A stretch of 64,000 nucleotides of DNA from Bacteroidota bacterium (GCA_020161835.1 JAIUNL010000006.1:62001-126000); one strand, 5' to 3'; numbered from the stretch's first letter, positions 33,447 to 42,827 are shown. The notes: generated by a model from the sequence alone, not told the origin. Numbers and translations are program-made.

Positions 33447-34354
33447 GGTTGTAACCTGGAATTCAGATCTGCAACCGCATCAGCAACCCGGGGTCCGGGG
33501 CGAAGATACAAATCAGGATTTACTTTGAAGACTTTCCCCGATTTTACTGCTTTCAGATTTTTGAACGGACCTTTAAACAATTCAGGATCCGGGTCAACTT
33601 CGGATGGCCAGAGAATAACATCCGGGTTCATCTTTAATAATCCTTCCTGATTGATAACCGGATATCGTTCAGGTCCGGATGGCACAACATTGAAACCGCC
33701 TGCTTTTTCAAGAATATCATCAAGAAAAGATCCTTTAGCTGCAGAAATCAGTGGTTTTTCATTAAGCAGTACAAAAATGGAAGGTTTTACTGGAAGGATG
33801 GTCAGGTTTTCCGCCTTTTCGGTCATTGAGTTGACAACAGAATCGGCCTGGATTTCGTGACCTGTTAACTTTCCAAGCAATTGAATCGTTGCAAGAATTT
33901 GATCCCAGGATGACGGATTGATGGTAAAAACAGGAATCCCGGCACTTTTCGCCCGGTCAGAAATGGCCTTTGGATTTCCGTCAGCAGTAACAAGAATTAA
34001 ATCGGGCTGAAGCTGAAGCATAGCTTCCAGATTTGGGTTGGTTAGACCGCCGGTTTTGGGTTTTGATTTGGCTGCATCCGGGAATGTGCAAAAATCAGTT
34101 ACGCCGGCAATTTGATCTCCTGCACCAATAGCAAACAGGATTTCAGTAATGTTGGGAGCCAGGGAAATGATTTTTTCGGGGCGGATTGGAACGGATACAT
34201 CATGCCCGATGGCATCGGTAACTGTTATTCCGGGTTTTACTTCTTTTTTGGGTGAACAGGAAGGAAGCAATGCCAAAGCGAAAAGTAAAAATGCAATGAA
34301 AAATCTTTGGGAAAAGTCCCTTTCTGTTGGAAGAAACTTAATTCTTAGTTCCAT
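33443..34354 (-). CDS. Periplasmic chelate-binding lipoprotein, BtuF-like
   Basis: A 303-residue type III solute-binding protein. An N-terminal helix followed by LALLPSCSP gives a lipobox Cys, so it is tethered. VTDAIGHDVSVP, KIISLAPNITEILFAIGAG and MLQLQPDLILV are typical of the cobalamin/siderophore class. The ligand cannot be decided from sequence. The start was placed at the ATG at 34354, preceded by TGGTGG, rather than a GTG six bases earlier; it overlaps the receptor gene by 10 bases. Confidence 0.85.
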   Translation of the reverse strand: MELRIKFLPTERDFSQRFFIAFLLFALALLPSCSPKKEVKPGITVTDAIGHDVSVPIRPEKIISLAPNITEILFAIGAGDQIAGVTDFCTFPDAAKSKPKTGGLTNPNLEAMLQLQPDLILVTADGNPKAISDRAKSAGIPVFTINPSSWDQILATIQLLGKLTGHEIQADSVVNSMTEKAENLTILPVKPSIFVLLNEKPLISAAKGSFLDDILEKAGGFNVVPSGPERYPVINQEGLLKMNPDVILWPSEVDPDPELFKGPFKNLKAVKSGKVFKVNPDLYLRPGPRVADAVADLNSRLQP

Positions 34355-36243
34355 ATCCACCAGATTAAACCGAAATGAACCCGTGAAATCGGCATCGGGT
34401 AACCCTGATACAACTCATAAGGTTCATTGGTCACATTTTCCCACGTCAGGTGGAAAATAATATCACTTACCTTTGCTCTGATAAGAAGATCAACTTTTTT
34501 AGTATTGCCCGATTTTGTATTCGGGTCGTAAAAAACAGAGTTATACCGGTTATCCAGATAAACGCCGATGCCTGAACTCTGATACGTTCCTTCAACCCCG
34601 GCTTTCAGATAAAGGTGGTCAGTAAAAAACAGATCGGTATAGAAAAATCCGAGCTGAACTTTATGGTTGGGAAGAACTCCGGAATCAGTAAACAGATAAG
34701 TTCCTTCAGTTTCAAGAACATTCCAGGAATGAATAAATGAGACGAAAAGGGAAGTTGATGAAAGATCAGGTGCAGCCCCGATACTTGCAATTGAATCAGG
34801 AACGACACGACCGGTGGTAACGCCGGCTCCAGAAAGTTCGGTATGGGTTGCAGCCAATCCGGCAGACCAAACGAACTTATCGCTGACCTGTGTAATTTTT
34901 ATTTCAGTTTCTCTGATATAATCTGTCAGATCGTAATTCTGACCTTTTCCTTTGAGATAAGCATCAAGCCAGGAAACCGGGCGTTCGGTCATACTGTATC
35001 TACCTGAAAAAATAAAACCGAAAAGGGGAATTTCACCAGTTCCGAACAGTTTTTTGCCATCAGCTTGCCGGTTGTTAAATTCATGACGGTAACCAGCTCT
35101 GAGTGAAGCACCCATCCAGTCCCACTCTGCCTCTCCGCCAACCGGGATATGACGGTAACGCGTGTAATCGGGTAAATAATTTGAACCCTGAATCTGTTCC
35201 TGCCGGATTCCTGCAATAAATCTGAGACTTACCGCAGATAGGTTGAACCCAAGCTGATTGGTAATCTGGTTGATATCATATCTGGATGACGTTGTCGATA
35301 CTTGATTATTTAAATCGTCTGCAGGTCTTTTTGTCTTTGAAAAACCAGTCTGGTAACCAGATAGCAGGCGGTTGGTTACGATCAACCCATAAAGTGTATC
35401 AGAAAAATTCCATGCAATCTGAGAAACAAAAAGCCGGTGTTTTGAAGTTGCTGCCGGTGAAATAAATCGTGTTGTAATCGGGTTTGATCTTGAACTTTCA
35501 CCCGTAGCCAGAAGGGAATCATCCATACCTCCCGGATTTCCAGAAGACAGACGGTCGGAAGAGAAAAAGTAGTCAATTGAATTCCGGGTTCCTATCTGCT
35601 GGTGAAACCGTGCCGTAACCTGATACTGATCAGCTGAACCGGGCAAAACTCCCGAAGTGCCACTGGTTCCTTCAAAAGGACCATCAAAGGTTTTTCGTCC
35701 AACGCCAAACTGACCTGACCAGTTTTCTGTAAGTTTAGCTGTGAAAACGCCTTCAAATTGCTGTAAATTATCAAATCCCTGCTGATAGGAAATGGTTGTA
35801 ACCGGAACTGAATATGTTTTGAGCGGACCGCTTACTTCCCAACTGATTGGTGCCTGACCCACGAGGGATGAAACGGGTTTCATTCCGGCGAGTGTACTGA
35901 TCATCAAAAAAGAAGGGTACAATCCGCCGGTAACAAGGTCGGTTACTTCCATTCCGTTCAGTAAAAAACTTTGGTCGGAAGGTCTTAAACCATGATAAAA
36001 AAAGGAGGACCTTTGACCGGTTCCGTAAAGGGAATATTTTATTCCCGGTTCGGCCAGGTTTTGGGCATCTGTAAGATCATAAAAATCACGATAATACCGT
36101 GAAGAGTCTGAAAAGTCGTGATAAAAAATGGCTGACTGAGCCGGAGTTACCCGTTTTGAAGTGGTTACATGACTGTGTTCAGAAGAGTCAGGTTGGACAG
36201 ACTGAAACGAAAAAGAAAGCGCAAGGAGAGCAAATTGTATCAT
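34345..36243 (-). CDS. TonB-dependent receptor-like outer-membrane protein of the uptake operon
   Basis: A 632-residue predicted outer-membrane protein. A short signal sequence precedes a compact plug-like region (TGQRSSFFYHGLRPSDQSF, LNGMEVTDLVTGGLYP) with the order of a TonB receptor plug, then many amphipathic beta-strands with Tyr/Trp girdles, ending in VHFGLIWWIWN with an aromatic final region. I see no clear TonB box. The downstream binding protein, permease and ATPase make it the probable outer-membrane gate for the same chelate. The plug is divergent, so the specificity is open. Confidence 0.75.
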   Translation of the reverse strand: MIQFALLALSFSFQSVQPDSSEHSHVTTSKRVTPAQSAIFYHDFSDSSRYYRDFYDLTDAQNLAEPGIKYSLYGTGQRSSFFYHGLRPSDQSFLLNGMEVTDLVTGGLYPSFLMISTLAGMKPVSSLVGQAPISWEVSGPLKTYSVPVTTISYQQGFDNLQQFEGVFTAKLTENWSGQFGVGRKTFDGPFEGTSGTSGVLPGSADQYQVTARFHQQIGTRNSIDYFFSSDRLSSGNPGGMDDSLLATGESSRSNPITTRFISPAATSKHRLFVSQIAWNFSDTLYGLIVTNRLLSGYQTGFSKTKRPADDLNNQVSTTSSRYDINQITNQLGFNLSAVSLRFIAGIRQEQIQGSNYLPDYTRYRHIPVGGEAEWDWMGASLRAGYRHEFNNRQADGKKLFGTGEIPLFGFIFSGRYSMTERPVSWLDAYLKGKGQNYDLTDYIRETEIKITQVSDKFVWSAGLAATHTELSGAGVTTGRVVPDSIASIGAAPDLSSTSLFVSFIHSWNVLETEGTYLFTDSGVLPNHKVQLGFFYTDLFFTDHLYLKAGVEGTYQSSGIGVYLDNRYNSVFYDPNTKSGNTKKVDLLIRAKVSDIIFHLTWENVTNEPYELYQGYPMPISRVHFGLIWWIWN

Positions 36244-36244
36244 A

Positions 36245-36673
36245 TCAGAGTGGATTCAATCCGGATGAAATCCTTTTTTTTGATTCGTAAGCCAGTTTTG
36301 AAATATATTGAACTGAGGGGATGATATCATCAATTTTTGCAGTAGCCAGAGGAACTGAATCGTAAACCACAAGGTTTTCTTCGTTATTTATCGCCATAAG
36401 AGAGAACCCGCCATAATCCATCCCCAGATTGTTTCTAAGCAGGAATTCAGTCAGTTCGGGTTCCAGTTTAATAGTACCGGCAATTGAAAAATATTTCAGC
36501 ATGGGTTCTTTAACCTGGTTTTCGATGGTAATTACAATGACTTCCTGAATAATCTCTTTACCATCAATTACTTCCATAGGTAGTCTTAAAAGGTAATTGC
36601 TGTGAACTTCAGTGTAAGATCCGCCAAGTTTTGTGGAAACTGATTCAACGATTTCAAGCAGAGTGTAGGGCAT
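36245..36673 (-). CDS. Small acidic protein, possibly of the YbjN/CesT-like fold
   Basis: A 142-residue soluble protein without signal peptide. Alternating beta-strands and helices (HSNYLLRLPMEV, EVIVITIEN, ELTEFLLRNNLGMDYGGFSL) resemble YbjN or type III secretion chaperone folds, seen in small proteins that accompany membrane systems. Identity is uncertain and no catalytic residues are evident. It sits between the beta-lactamase-like gene (4-base gap) and the TonB receptor (1-base gap), so it belongs to the same operon. Confidence 0.6.
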   Translation of the reverse strand: MPYTLLEIVESVSTKLGGSYTEVHSNYLLRLPMEVIDGKEIIQEVIVITIENQVKEPMLKYFSIAGTIKLEPELTEFLLRNNLGMDYGGFSLMAINNEENLVVYDSVPLATAKIDDIIPSVQYISKLAYESKKRISSGLNPL

Positions 36674-36677
36674 AATT

Positions 36678-37664
36678 TTACCTGGTTAATTCGTCAAAAA
36701 GCATTTTGGTTATAATTCCGGTTGCAATAATACCATTGTTTTCGATGGTTTTTTTCTCGTCAGCCTGATTTTCACAAATGACCGCAAAGGAAACAACGTG
36801 ATCCTGGAACGTAATCAGGCCAAAGTCACCTTTAAGTTTAAATGTACCGCCAGACCGGTGAGCAAGAGAAAAACCCGGTGAATCAATCGGCATAAACCGG
36901 GGAGACATCGTATCATCGTTCGAATTGCGCATCAAATAAAGAATCTGATCACTTACTTCACGATTTACAATTTCACCGTTGTAAAGTTTTTCTGCGAGAG
37001 AAGTCAGATCAGCAGCCGTTGAGTAAGCTACTCCAAAATTCTTTGACTCATCTGATGACGATTTGGTATCATATCTTAAAAATTTGTTTAAAAGTTTGGT
37101 GTCTGTCAGCCCGTATTTTGCCATGACCGAGTTAACGTAGCCGGTTTGGGATTGAATATCAGACCCGAACTGATCAATTACCGCATTCGTTGCAACATTA
37201 TCACTGGCGATAATTGTGAGTTTTGCAAGATCACTAAGCAGGAAAGTATAATTTCCATCAAGAAATTGAATGTCACCCGATCCGCCAACTTTATCTTTTT
37301 GATTGATTGCTGTCTTTGCTTCAGCTTTCAGAATTCCGTCCTGAACGGCCTGATACCAGGCGGCAACGACCGGAACTTTAATCATGGATGTTATTGGAAT
37401 CCGCTCACGGGCATTAATCGCAATTGATTTGCCTGATTTTAAATTTCGGGCTAAAACACCCACTTTTACCTGATATTGTTCAGCAATTGAAGCAATTTTT
37501 TCTTCAATTGTGAGTGTGGGTTTTGGTGTGGTATCTGTTGCAGATTCAGTTGTTGCCGACCAGGTACCACCGGTTTTTGGTTTTGTGGTTTCAGTGCTTC
37601 CGGAACAACCGGCAAACATGGCCGACAAAACAATAATGGCAAATAAATAAGATAAAGTTTTCAT
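36678..37664 (-). CDS. Class A beta-lactamase-like serine hydrolase lipoprotein
   Basis: A 328-residue lipoprotein (SAMFAGCSG lipobox) followed by a Thr-rich linker and a penicillin-recognising serine-hydrolase domain. S-M-I-K in ITSMIKVP fits the SxxK nucleophile motif and SDN in ASDNVATN fits the second motif. The third motif, normally KTG, reads HRSGG, and I see no obvious omega-loop Glu as in class A enzymes. It may hydrolyse beta-lactams poorly or act on another substrate such as a cell-wall peptide. First gene of the uptake operon; a start at 37670 is an alternative. Confidence 0.78.
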   Translation of the reverse strand: MKTLSYLFAIIVLSAMFAGCSGSTETTKPKTGGTWSATTESATDTTPKPTLTIEEKIASIAEQYQVKVGVLARNLKSGKSIAINARERIPITSMIKVPVVAAWYQAVQDGILKAEAKTAINQKDKVGGSGDIQFLDGNYTFLLSDLAKLTIIASDNVATNAVIDQFGSDIQSQTGYVNSVMAKYGLTDTKLLNKFLRYDTKSSSDESKNFGVAYSTAADLTSLAEKLYNGEIVNREVSDQILYLMRNSNDDTMSPRFMPIDSPGFSLAHRSGGTFKLKGDFGLITFQDHVVSFAVICENQADEKKTIENNGIIATGIITKMLFDELTR

Positions 37665-37801
37665 TTTCACTCATATTCAGAATTGCTAAGATAGGAAATG
37701 GATTCCGGTTGTTAAAAACCTTGTCAGGATAAAAGTTTCTTTTTGACGGGGAATCAGGTAAATTAGGAAAAATGACCAGACTTTCCGGGAAAAAAAATAG
37801 T

Positions 37802-37940
37802 TACAAGTGGTAAGTGATATGTGGTAAGTGGTAAGGGAATTGGTATCCTGAAAAAATAAATGCTCCTCGATACCCCGTTATTTATACCATGCATCTTTCA
37901 ACTGAATACATATCACATATCACTGACCACCTATCACTTA
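37802..37940. repeat. Inverted GTGGTAAGTGATA repeat island upstream of porX
   Basis: The left arm (37802-37836) has copies of AGTGGTAAGTGATATGTGG. The right arm (37908-37940) is its near-complement (ACATATCACATATCACTGACC). About 70 bases without a gene lie between. The 327-base gap between the beta-lactamase-like gene and porX holds nothing else obvious. Confidence 0.85.
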
Positions 37941-37997
37941 AAAAAGGACTTAACATCGTCTGATGGCTATCGAAAACAAACAAAACCGGAGACAACC

Positions 37998-39572
37998 ATG
38001 AAACCGTTAGCCAGTCTGATGTGGGTAGATGATGAAATTGATCTGCTTTCTGCTCATCTCACTTTTTTACGTTCAAAAGGATATGAAGTCGAAGCCGTTT
38101 CCTCGGGCTATGATGCCATTGATATTCTAAGTAAACGGCCTGTTGATCTTGTTTTTCTTGATGAGAACATGCCGGGCATGGGCGGACTCGCAACTTTAGC
38201 AGAAATCAAAAAACTCTACCCGAACTTACCGGTTATTATGATAACCAAGTCAGAAGCCGAAACCTTGATGGAAGAAGCAATTGGCAAACAGATTTCTGAT
38301 TTTCTGATAAAACCGGTGAATCCGAGTCAGATATTGCTTTCACTTAAAAAAATTCTGGACAATACCCGTATCAAAACGGAAGTGACCAGCCGGGATTATC
38401 TTCAGAACATACGAAAACTTTCGATGGATATTGAAGATGCAAAAACAGCAGATGACTGGCTCAGAGTTTTTCAGGAACTTACCCGTTGGGAGCTTTCAAT
38501 TGCTGATCTGAAAGACGAAAGTTTGGGCACGATGCTTTCAGATCAGAAAAACGATGCCAATATACGGTTTATCCGGTTTATAGAGGATAATTATAAAACC
38601 TGGGTAGGGCAGAAACCCGGCGAACGCCCCATGCTGAGCGTTGATATCCTGGATAAAATTGTGCTTCCTTCTGTAAAAACAGGAACACCTACTTTTTATA
38701 TTGTGATTGATTGCCTTCGTTCTGATCAGTGGATCCAATTTGAACAGCGATTGGCCGAATGGTTCAATTTTGAAACGAAATACTATTATTCAATTCTGCC
38801 AACGGCAACTCCATTTTCACGGAATTCTCTCTTTTCTGGTCTGTATCCGTCAGAAATAGAAAATAAATATCCTGATCTGTGGTCTTATTCGGTTGATAAT
38901 GAAGAATCACTCAACGCCCATGAATCTGAACTGATGAAGGAGTTTTTTAAACGGAAAGGTCATGTTTTCAATCAGGATCCCCGTTATTTCAAGATTAATA
39001 CCGCAAATGAGTCGAAAGTATTGGAAAGTTCCATCGGAAATCTGATCAAAAATGACCTCACTGCTATTGTCATTAATTTTGTTGATATGGTTTCGCATGC
39101 CAGAAGTGATATGGCCATACTGAAGGAACTTGCTCCCGATGAAACGGCTTACCGGAGTCTTTCAAATTCCTGGTTTGAAAATTCGTTTCTCAGAGAGTTA
39201 TTAATCACGCTGAGTAAACATCAGGTTTCTGTTATTATTACCAGCGATCACGGTTGTATCAGGTGTTTCAGAGGTGCCCGGGTGAATGCAGATAAAGAAA
39301 CAAGTACAAATCTGCGTTACAAATACGGACGGAATCTGAATGTTGATACCAAGGATGCTGTTATAATCAGAAATCCGAATGATTATAGGCTTCCGAAACT
39401 TTCAGGTAACACGAACTATATCATTGCTAAAAACGATGTTTTTTTCCTTTATCCGAACAATTACAATTATTTCCAGAATCAGTTTCGTGATACTTTTCAG
39501 CATGGAGGTATTTCCATGGAAGAAATGCTTGTTCCGGTTTCTGTTCTGACGCCAAAAAATCCTGTGAGGTAA
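37998..39572 (+). CDS. porX: PorX: response regulator with PglZ/alkaline-phosphatase-like domain
   Basis: Regulator of the type IX secretion system in Bacteroidota. The 524-residue protein has a receiver domain (residues about 5-122) with acidic pocket D11/D12, phosphoacceptor D55 in LVFLDENMPG, T83 and K105, and a helical linker. The C-terminal PglZ-type phosphatase domain (about 215-520) has VIDCLRSDQW, VVSHARSD-like MVSHARSD, and ITSDHGCIR, the metal-binding and Asp/His elements of the fold. The ATG at 37998 has CCGGAG just upstream. The tsaE gene follows 2 bases after the stop. It implies that the organism secretes by T9SS, though no por genes are nearby. Confidence 0.9.
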   Translation: MKPLASLMWVDDEIDLLSAHLTFLRSKGYEVEAVSSGYDAIDILSKRPVDLVFLDENMPGMGGLATLAEIKKLYPNLPVIMITKSEAETLMEEAIGKQISDFLIKPVNPSQILLSLKKILDNTRIKTEVTSRDYLQNIRKLSMDIEDAKTADDWLRVFQELTRWELSIADLKDESLGTMLSDQKNDANIRFIRFIEDNYKTWVGQKPGERPMLSVDILDKIVLPSVKTGTPTFYIVIDCLRSDQWIQFEQRLAEWFNFETKYYYSILPTATPFSRNSLFSGLYPSEIENKYPDLWSYSVDNEESLNAHESELMKEFFKRKGHVFNQDPRYFKINTANESKVLESSIGNLIKNDLTAIVINFVDMVSHARSDMAILKELAPDETAYRSLSNSWFENSFLRELLITLSKHQVSVIITSDHGCIRCFRGARVNADKETSTNLRYKYGRNLNVDTKDAVIIRNPNDYRLPKLSGNTNYIIAKNDVFFLYPNNYNYFQNQFRDTFQHGGISMEEMLVPVSVLTPKNPVR

Positions 39573-39574
39573 CT

Positions 39575-39994
39575 GTGAAACGTGCGATCTATTTTTCTGA
39601 CGGACCCGAAGCAACCTATCAATTGGGTCGCCGTCTGGCTGACCAGCTTGAGGGTTCTGAATGTATTGCGCTTGTAGGAGATCTTGGAACAGGAAAAACC
39701 ATGCTTGTGAAAGGCATTTGCGAAGGACTAGGCATTCAGCTCGATAAAATCAGTTCACCAACCTTTGCCATTGTCAATGAATATTTGGGTAACTGCCCGG
39801 TTTACCACTTTGATTTTTACCGGATCACAAAAGTAAACGAATTGTATGATATCGGAATTGAGGAATATCTGTCAAGAACTGCAGTAAAGTTGATAGAATG
39901 GGCCAACCTTTTCCCTGAAGTTCTTCCGAAAAATGTCATTACCATTTCATTTACAGAGGTTCATGCAACTGAACGAAAAATAAAGGTGGAATGA
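39575..39994 (+). CDS. tsaE: tRNA threonylcarbamoyladenosine ATPase TsaE
   Basis: Part of the TsaBDE complex that makes t6A at position 37 of ANN-decoding tRNAs. The 139-residue protein has Walker A at 35-42 (GDLGTGKT), SSPTFAIVNEY and VYHFDFYRI, all typical. GTG is the start, preceded by GTGAGGT and immediately following porX, so it is cotranscribed. The partner tsaB follows after a repeat island. Confidence 0.93.
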   Translation: MKRAIYFSDGPEATYQLGRRLADQLEGSECIALVGDLGTGKTMLVKGICEGLGIQLDKISSPTFAIVNEYLGNCPVYHFDFYRITKVNELYDIGIEEYLSRTAVKLIEWANLFPEVLPKNVITISFTEVHATERKIKVE

Positions 39995-40001
39995 AGCCGG
40001 A

Positions 40002-40132
40002 ATAAGTGGTAAGTGGTATGTGATAGGTGGTAAGTAAATTAATTGAACTAATTTTTTAAACTGACCCAAAAGCATACCCAGTTCAACGACTTAACACTTA
40101 TCACAGATCACCTACCACTTATCACTTATCAC
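40002..40132. repeat. Inverted GTGGTAAGTGGTATGTG repeat island between tsaE and tsaB
   Basis: The left arm (40002-40036) holds AAGTGGTAAGTGGTATGTG-like copies. The right arm (40090-40132) is the near-complement (CACTTATCACAGATCACC, CTACCACTTATCAC). It is the same repeat family as at 37802-37940, with a different ~55-base core. Together the two islands bracket porX-tsaE. Confidence 0.85.
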
Positions 40133-40140
40133 AATTTCCC

Positions 40141-40818
40141 ATGATTCTTTCTATTGATACGTATTCTTCTATTTGCGGTGTAGCCCTTTTTGACGGTGAA
40201 AAATTAATCGCCGGAAATCAGGAAAGAGTTCCCAATCGTCACAGTGAAGTTCTGTTGCCGATGATTGACTCTGCCTTGAAAAAAGCCGGAATTCAGGTTG
40301 ATGAATTGACCGGTGTTGCCGTTATTTCGGGTCCGGGTTCTTTTACCGGGTTACGGATTGGTGTGTCAACTGCCAAAGGTTTATGTATGGGGTCTGACCT
40401 TCCGCTTATCAGTATCGGAACTTTTGATGCCTGGGGTGAATTGGTTCAGGAACTTGCGAATGAAGGAAAGAAAACAGAAATTGGTATTCTTATAGATGCC
40501 CGTCAGGGAGACTGGTACGGTTCTGTTTTTACTCATAATGGCTGGGAAAAACCAATTTGCACTGATTTGCAAGCCTGGATTTTGCAGCATCCTGAAGTAA
40601 AAACCTGGGTTTATGAATCTGACCAAACCCTCAGCGGACACGGAAAAAGCTGGTTAAATGTTTATGACCGGCTTCATGACCATCATTTGGCTCAAGCAGC
40701 AGCCAGAATCGGGTTTCACCGGCTGAAAAATGGAGTAATTGAAAACCTCCATGAATTTGAACCGGTTTATATCAAAGACTTTATTGTACGGGTTCCTGCA
40801 AACCCATCACTGATTTAA
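40141..40818 (+). CDS. tsaB: tRNA threonylcarbamoyladenosine protein TsaB
   Basis: Scaffold subunit of the TsaBDE complex. The 225-residue ASKHA-fold protein has [28 protein letters not shown] and the diagnostic [18 protein letters not shown]. Length is normal. It begins only 8 bases after the repeat island and is followed by accD after 11 bases. Confidence 0.93.
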   Translation: MILSIDTYSSICGVALFDGEKLIAGNQERVPNRHSEVLLPMIDSALKKAGIQVDELTGVAVISGPGSFTGLRIGVSTAKGLCMGSDLPLISIGTFDAWGELVQELANEGKKTEIGILIDARQGDWYGSVFTHNGWEKPICTDLQAWILQHPEVKTWVYESDQTLSGHGKSWLNVYDRLHDHHLAQAAARIGFHRLKNGVIENLHEFEPVYIKDFIVRVPANPSLI

Positions 40819-40829
40819 GGATTTTTTTC

Positions 40830-41672
40830 ATGGCCTGGTTTAAGCGAAAAGAAGCAAATATTTCTGCAACTGAAGCTGAAAAAAAAGAAACCCCTGATGG
40901 ACTCTGGAGTAAATGCGAAAAATGCGGAACCATGCTTTATAAAAGGCAGCTGGTTGAAAATGCATACGTCTGTTATAAATGCAGTTTCCACTTTCGTGTA
41001 GGTTCTGAAGTTTATTTTAGCCTCCTTTTTGATAACAATGAGTTTGAAGAATATGATGCCAACATGATCTCAAAAGATATGCTTGGTTTTGTGGATACCA
41101 AAAAATACAGTGACCGAATTAAAGCAACCATTAAAAAATCGGGACTGAATGACGCCTGCAGATATGCCTCAGGTACGATAAATGGCATGCCTGCTGTCAT
41201 TGCCTGCATGGACTTCAGTTTTATTGGTGGTTCAATGGGTTCTGTAATGGGTGAAAAAATTGCACGGGGAATCGATAAAGCCATCGAGAAAAAATGTCCG
41301 TTCATCATGATTTCAAAATCTGGTGGTGCCCGGATGATGGAAGCTACTTTTTCACTGATGCAAATGGCAAAATCAAGTGCCAAACTAACCCAGCTGGCCG
41401 CAGCAAAGCTTCCGTATTTTTCTGTTTTAACCGACCCGACAACAGGTGGTGTAACTGCTTCATTTGCAATGTTGGGTGATTTCAATATTGCAGAACCAGG
41501 TGCACTCATCGGTTTCGCCGGTCCAAGGGTGATCCGGCAAACGATCGGAAAAGATCTTCCTCCAGGGTTTCAGACCTCAGAATTTGTTCAGGATCACGGT
41601 TTTCTCGATTTCATTGTCACCAGACAGGAAATGAAAGAAAAAATCGGAAACCTGATGGCGATGCTGAAGTAA
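40830..41672 (+). CDS. accD: Acetyl-CoA carboxylase carboxyltransferase subunit beta AccD
   Basis: Beta subunit of the carboxyltransferase that makes malonyl-CoA. The 280-residue protein has the N-terminal zinc ribbon (CEKCGTM, then CYKC) and the crotonase-fold core with [39 protein letters not shown] and [12 protein letters not shown]. accA is not in the window. Cotranscribed with tsaB. Confidence 0.94.
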   Translation: MAWFKRKEANISATEAEKKETPDGLWSKCEKCGTMLYKRQLVENAYVCYKCSFHFRVGSEVYFSLLFDNNEFEEYDANMISKDMLGFVDTKKYSDRIKATIKKSGLNDACRYASGTINGMPAVIACMDFSFIGGSMGSVMGEKIARGIDKAIEKKCPFIMISKSGGARMMEATFSLMQMAKSSAKLTQLAAAKLPYFSVLTDPTTGGVTASFAMLGDFNIAEPGALIGFAGPRVIRQTIGKDLPPGFQTSEFVQDHGFLDFIVTRQEMKEKIGNLMAMLK

Positions 41673-41717
41673 GTTTAGTTTTGGAAATGGTTCTCCGTTT
41701 TTCTAATTGTTAACGGG

Positions 41718-41748
41718 GTTGTCATTCCCGCGAAGGCGGGAATCCATG
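41718..41748. repeat. Dispersed CCCGCGAAGGCGGG hairpin repeat
   Basis: GTTGTCATTCCCGCGAAGGC...GGGAATCC is a palindromic unit of the same kind as the pair at 19572-19658. It lies between accD and the arginase gene and may act as a terminator-like hairpin. Confidence 0.8.
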
Positions 41749-41816
41749 TTATTCTTCCCCAATAAAATCCTTTTTTAATTCCCCAAGAAATTCAAACCAT
41801 TTTTACCAGGTAATGT

Positions 41817-42725
41817 ATGCATGTTCGTTTAATTGATGTTCCGATGGATTTAGGTGCCGGCAGGCGTGGTGTTGATATGGGACCGTCAGCACTCCGGCTC
41901 GCAGGAATTAAAGAAAAAATTGTTGCAATGGGGTTTTCGGTTGAAGATGATCAGGACGATATTTTCGTACCGATTCCTGAACATGGTCATGTTGAGAATA
42001 ATAAACTCAAGTTTTTAAAAGAAATTATTACCACATGCGAACATCTTGCTCATCGTGTTGAACTGGCAAAAGAAGGTGGCTTTTTCCCTATAGTGATGGG
42101 TGGTGATCACTCAATAGCAATCGGAACCATTGCCGGACTTTCATCATATTATAAAAAACAGGGAAAAAAACTGGGAGTAGTTTGGGTAGATGCTCATGCT
42201 GATATGAATACTCCTGAAACTTCGCCAACCGGGAATATTCACGGTATGCCACTTGCCGTAAATATCGGTCTTGGTGCACCTGAACTTGTCAATCTTTATG
42301 GCAATTTTCAGAAACTTGACCCCAAAAATGTGGCTCTTATTGGAATTCGTGATCTCGACCGTGATGAAAAAAAGAATGTTAAAGCCCGTGGAATTAATGC
42401 TTACACCATGGCAGACATTGACCGGCTTGGTATTTATGCCGTCATTCAGGAAGCAATAACCATTCTGAAAGAACGGGTGGATGTTATTCATATCAGTTTT
42501 GATGTGGATGGAATGGATCCCGGAGTTGCTCCGGGTGTGGGTACACCGGTTCCGGGCGGACTCAGGTTCCGTGAAACCCACCTGATTATGGAAACCCTTG
42601 CAGAAACCGGTTTGGTTGGATCTATGGAAATTACTGAGATTAACCCGATTCTTGATATCCGGAATCAAACTGCTGAAACGGCAGTTGAAATGGTTTGCAG
42701 TGCACTCGGGAAAACAATTTTGTAA
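41817..42725 (+). CDS. rocF: Arginase RocF
   Basis: Manganese enzyme that splits arginine to ornithine and urea. The 302-residue ureohydrolase has all metal-binding blocks: [20 protein letters not shown] and SFDVDGMDP. The N-terminal [20 protein letters not shown] matches true arginases rather than agmatinases. It coexists in the window with a full arginine-biosynthesis cluster, so the two must be regulated in opposite directions; no shared operator was found. Confidence 0.92.
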   Translation: MHVRLIDVPMDLGAGRRGVDMGPSALRLAGIKEKIVAMGFSVEDDQDDIFVPIPEHGHVENNKLKFLKEIITTCEHLAHRVELAKEGGFFPIVMGGDHSIAIGTIAGLSSYYKKQGKKLGVVWVDAHADMNTPETSPTGNIHGMPLAVNIGLGAPELVNLYGNFQKLDPKNVALIGIRDLDRDEKKNVKARGINAYTMADIDRLGIYAVIQEAITILKERVDVIHISFDVDGMDPGVAPGVGTPVPGGLRFRETHLIMETLAETGLVGSMEITEINPILDIRNQTAETAVEMVCSALGKTIL

Positions 42726-42827
42726 ACTTCTAATGTAATTCTAAACCTGAGAACTCGATTTCATGACTTAAGGTGATTACATTTAAATGTTTATTTTTAA
42801 TCAATTTGCAGGAATAAGGAGTCAGCT

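Noticed and set aside
37671..37801. Cobalamin riboswitch before the uptake operon
   Set aside because: No B12-box-like conserved sequence or suitable length is seen, so cobalamin specificity is left open.
41012..41509. A 165-residue minus-strand frame opposite accD
   Set aside because: It is antisense to a clear accD with intact motifs.
42144..42668. A 174-residue minus-strand frame opposite arginase
   Set aside because: It is the shadow of rocF, with no family-like features.
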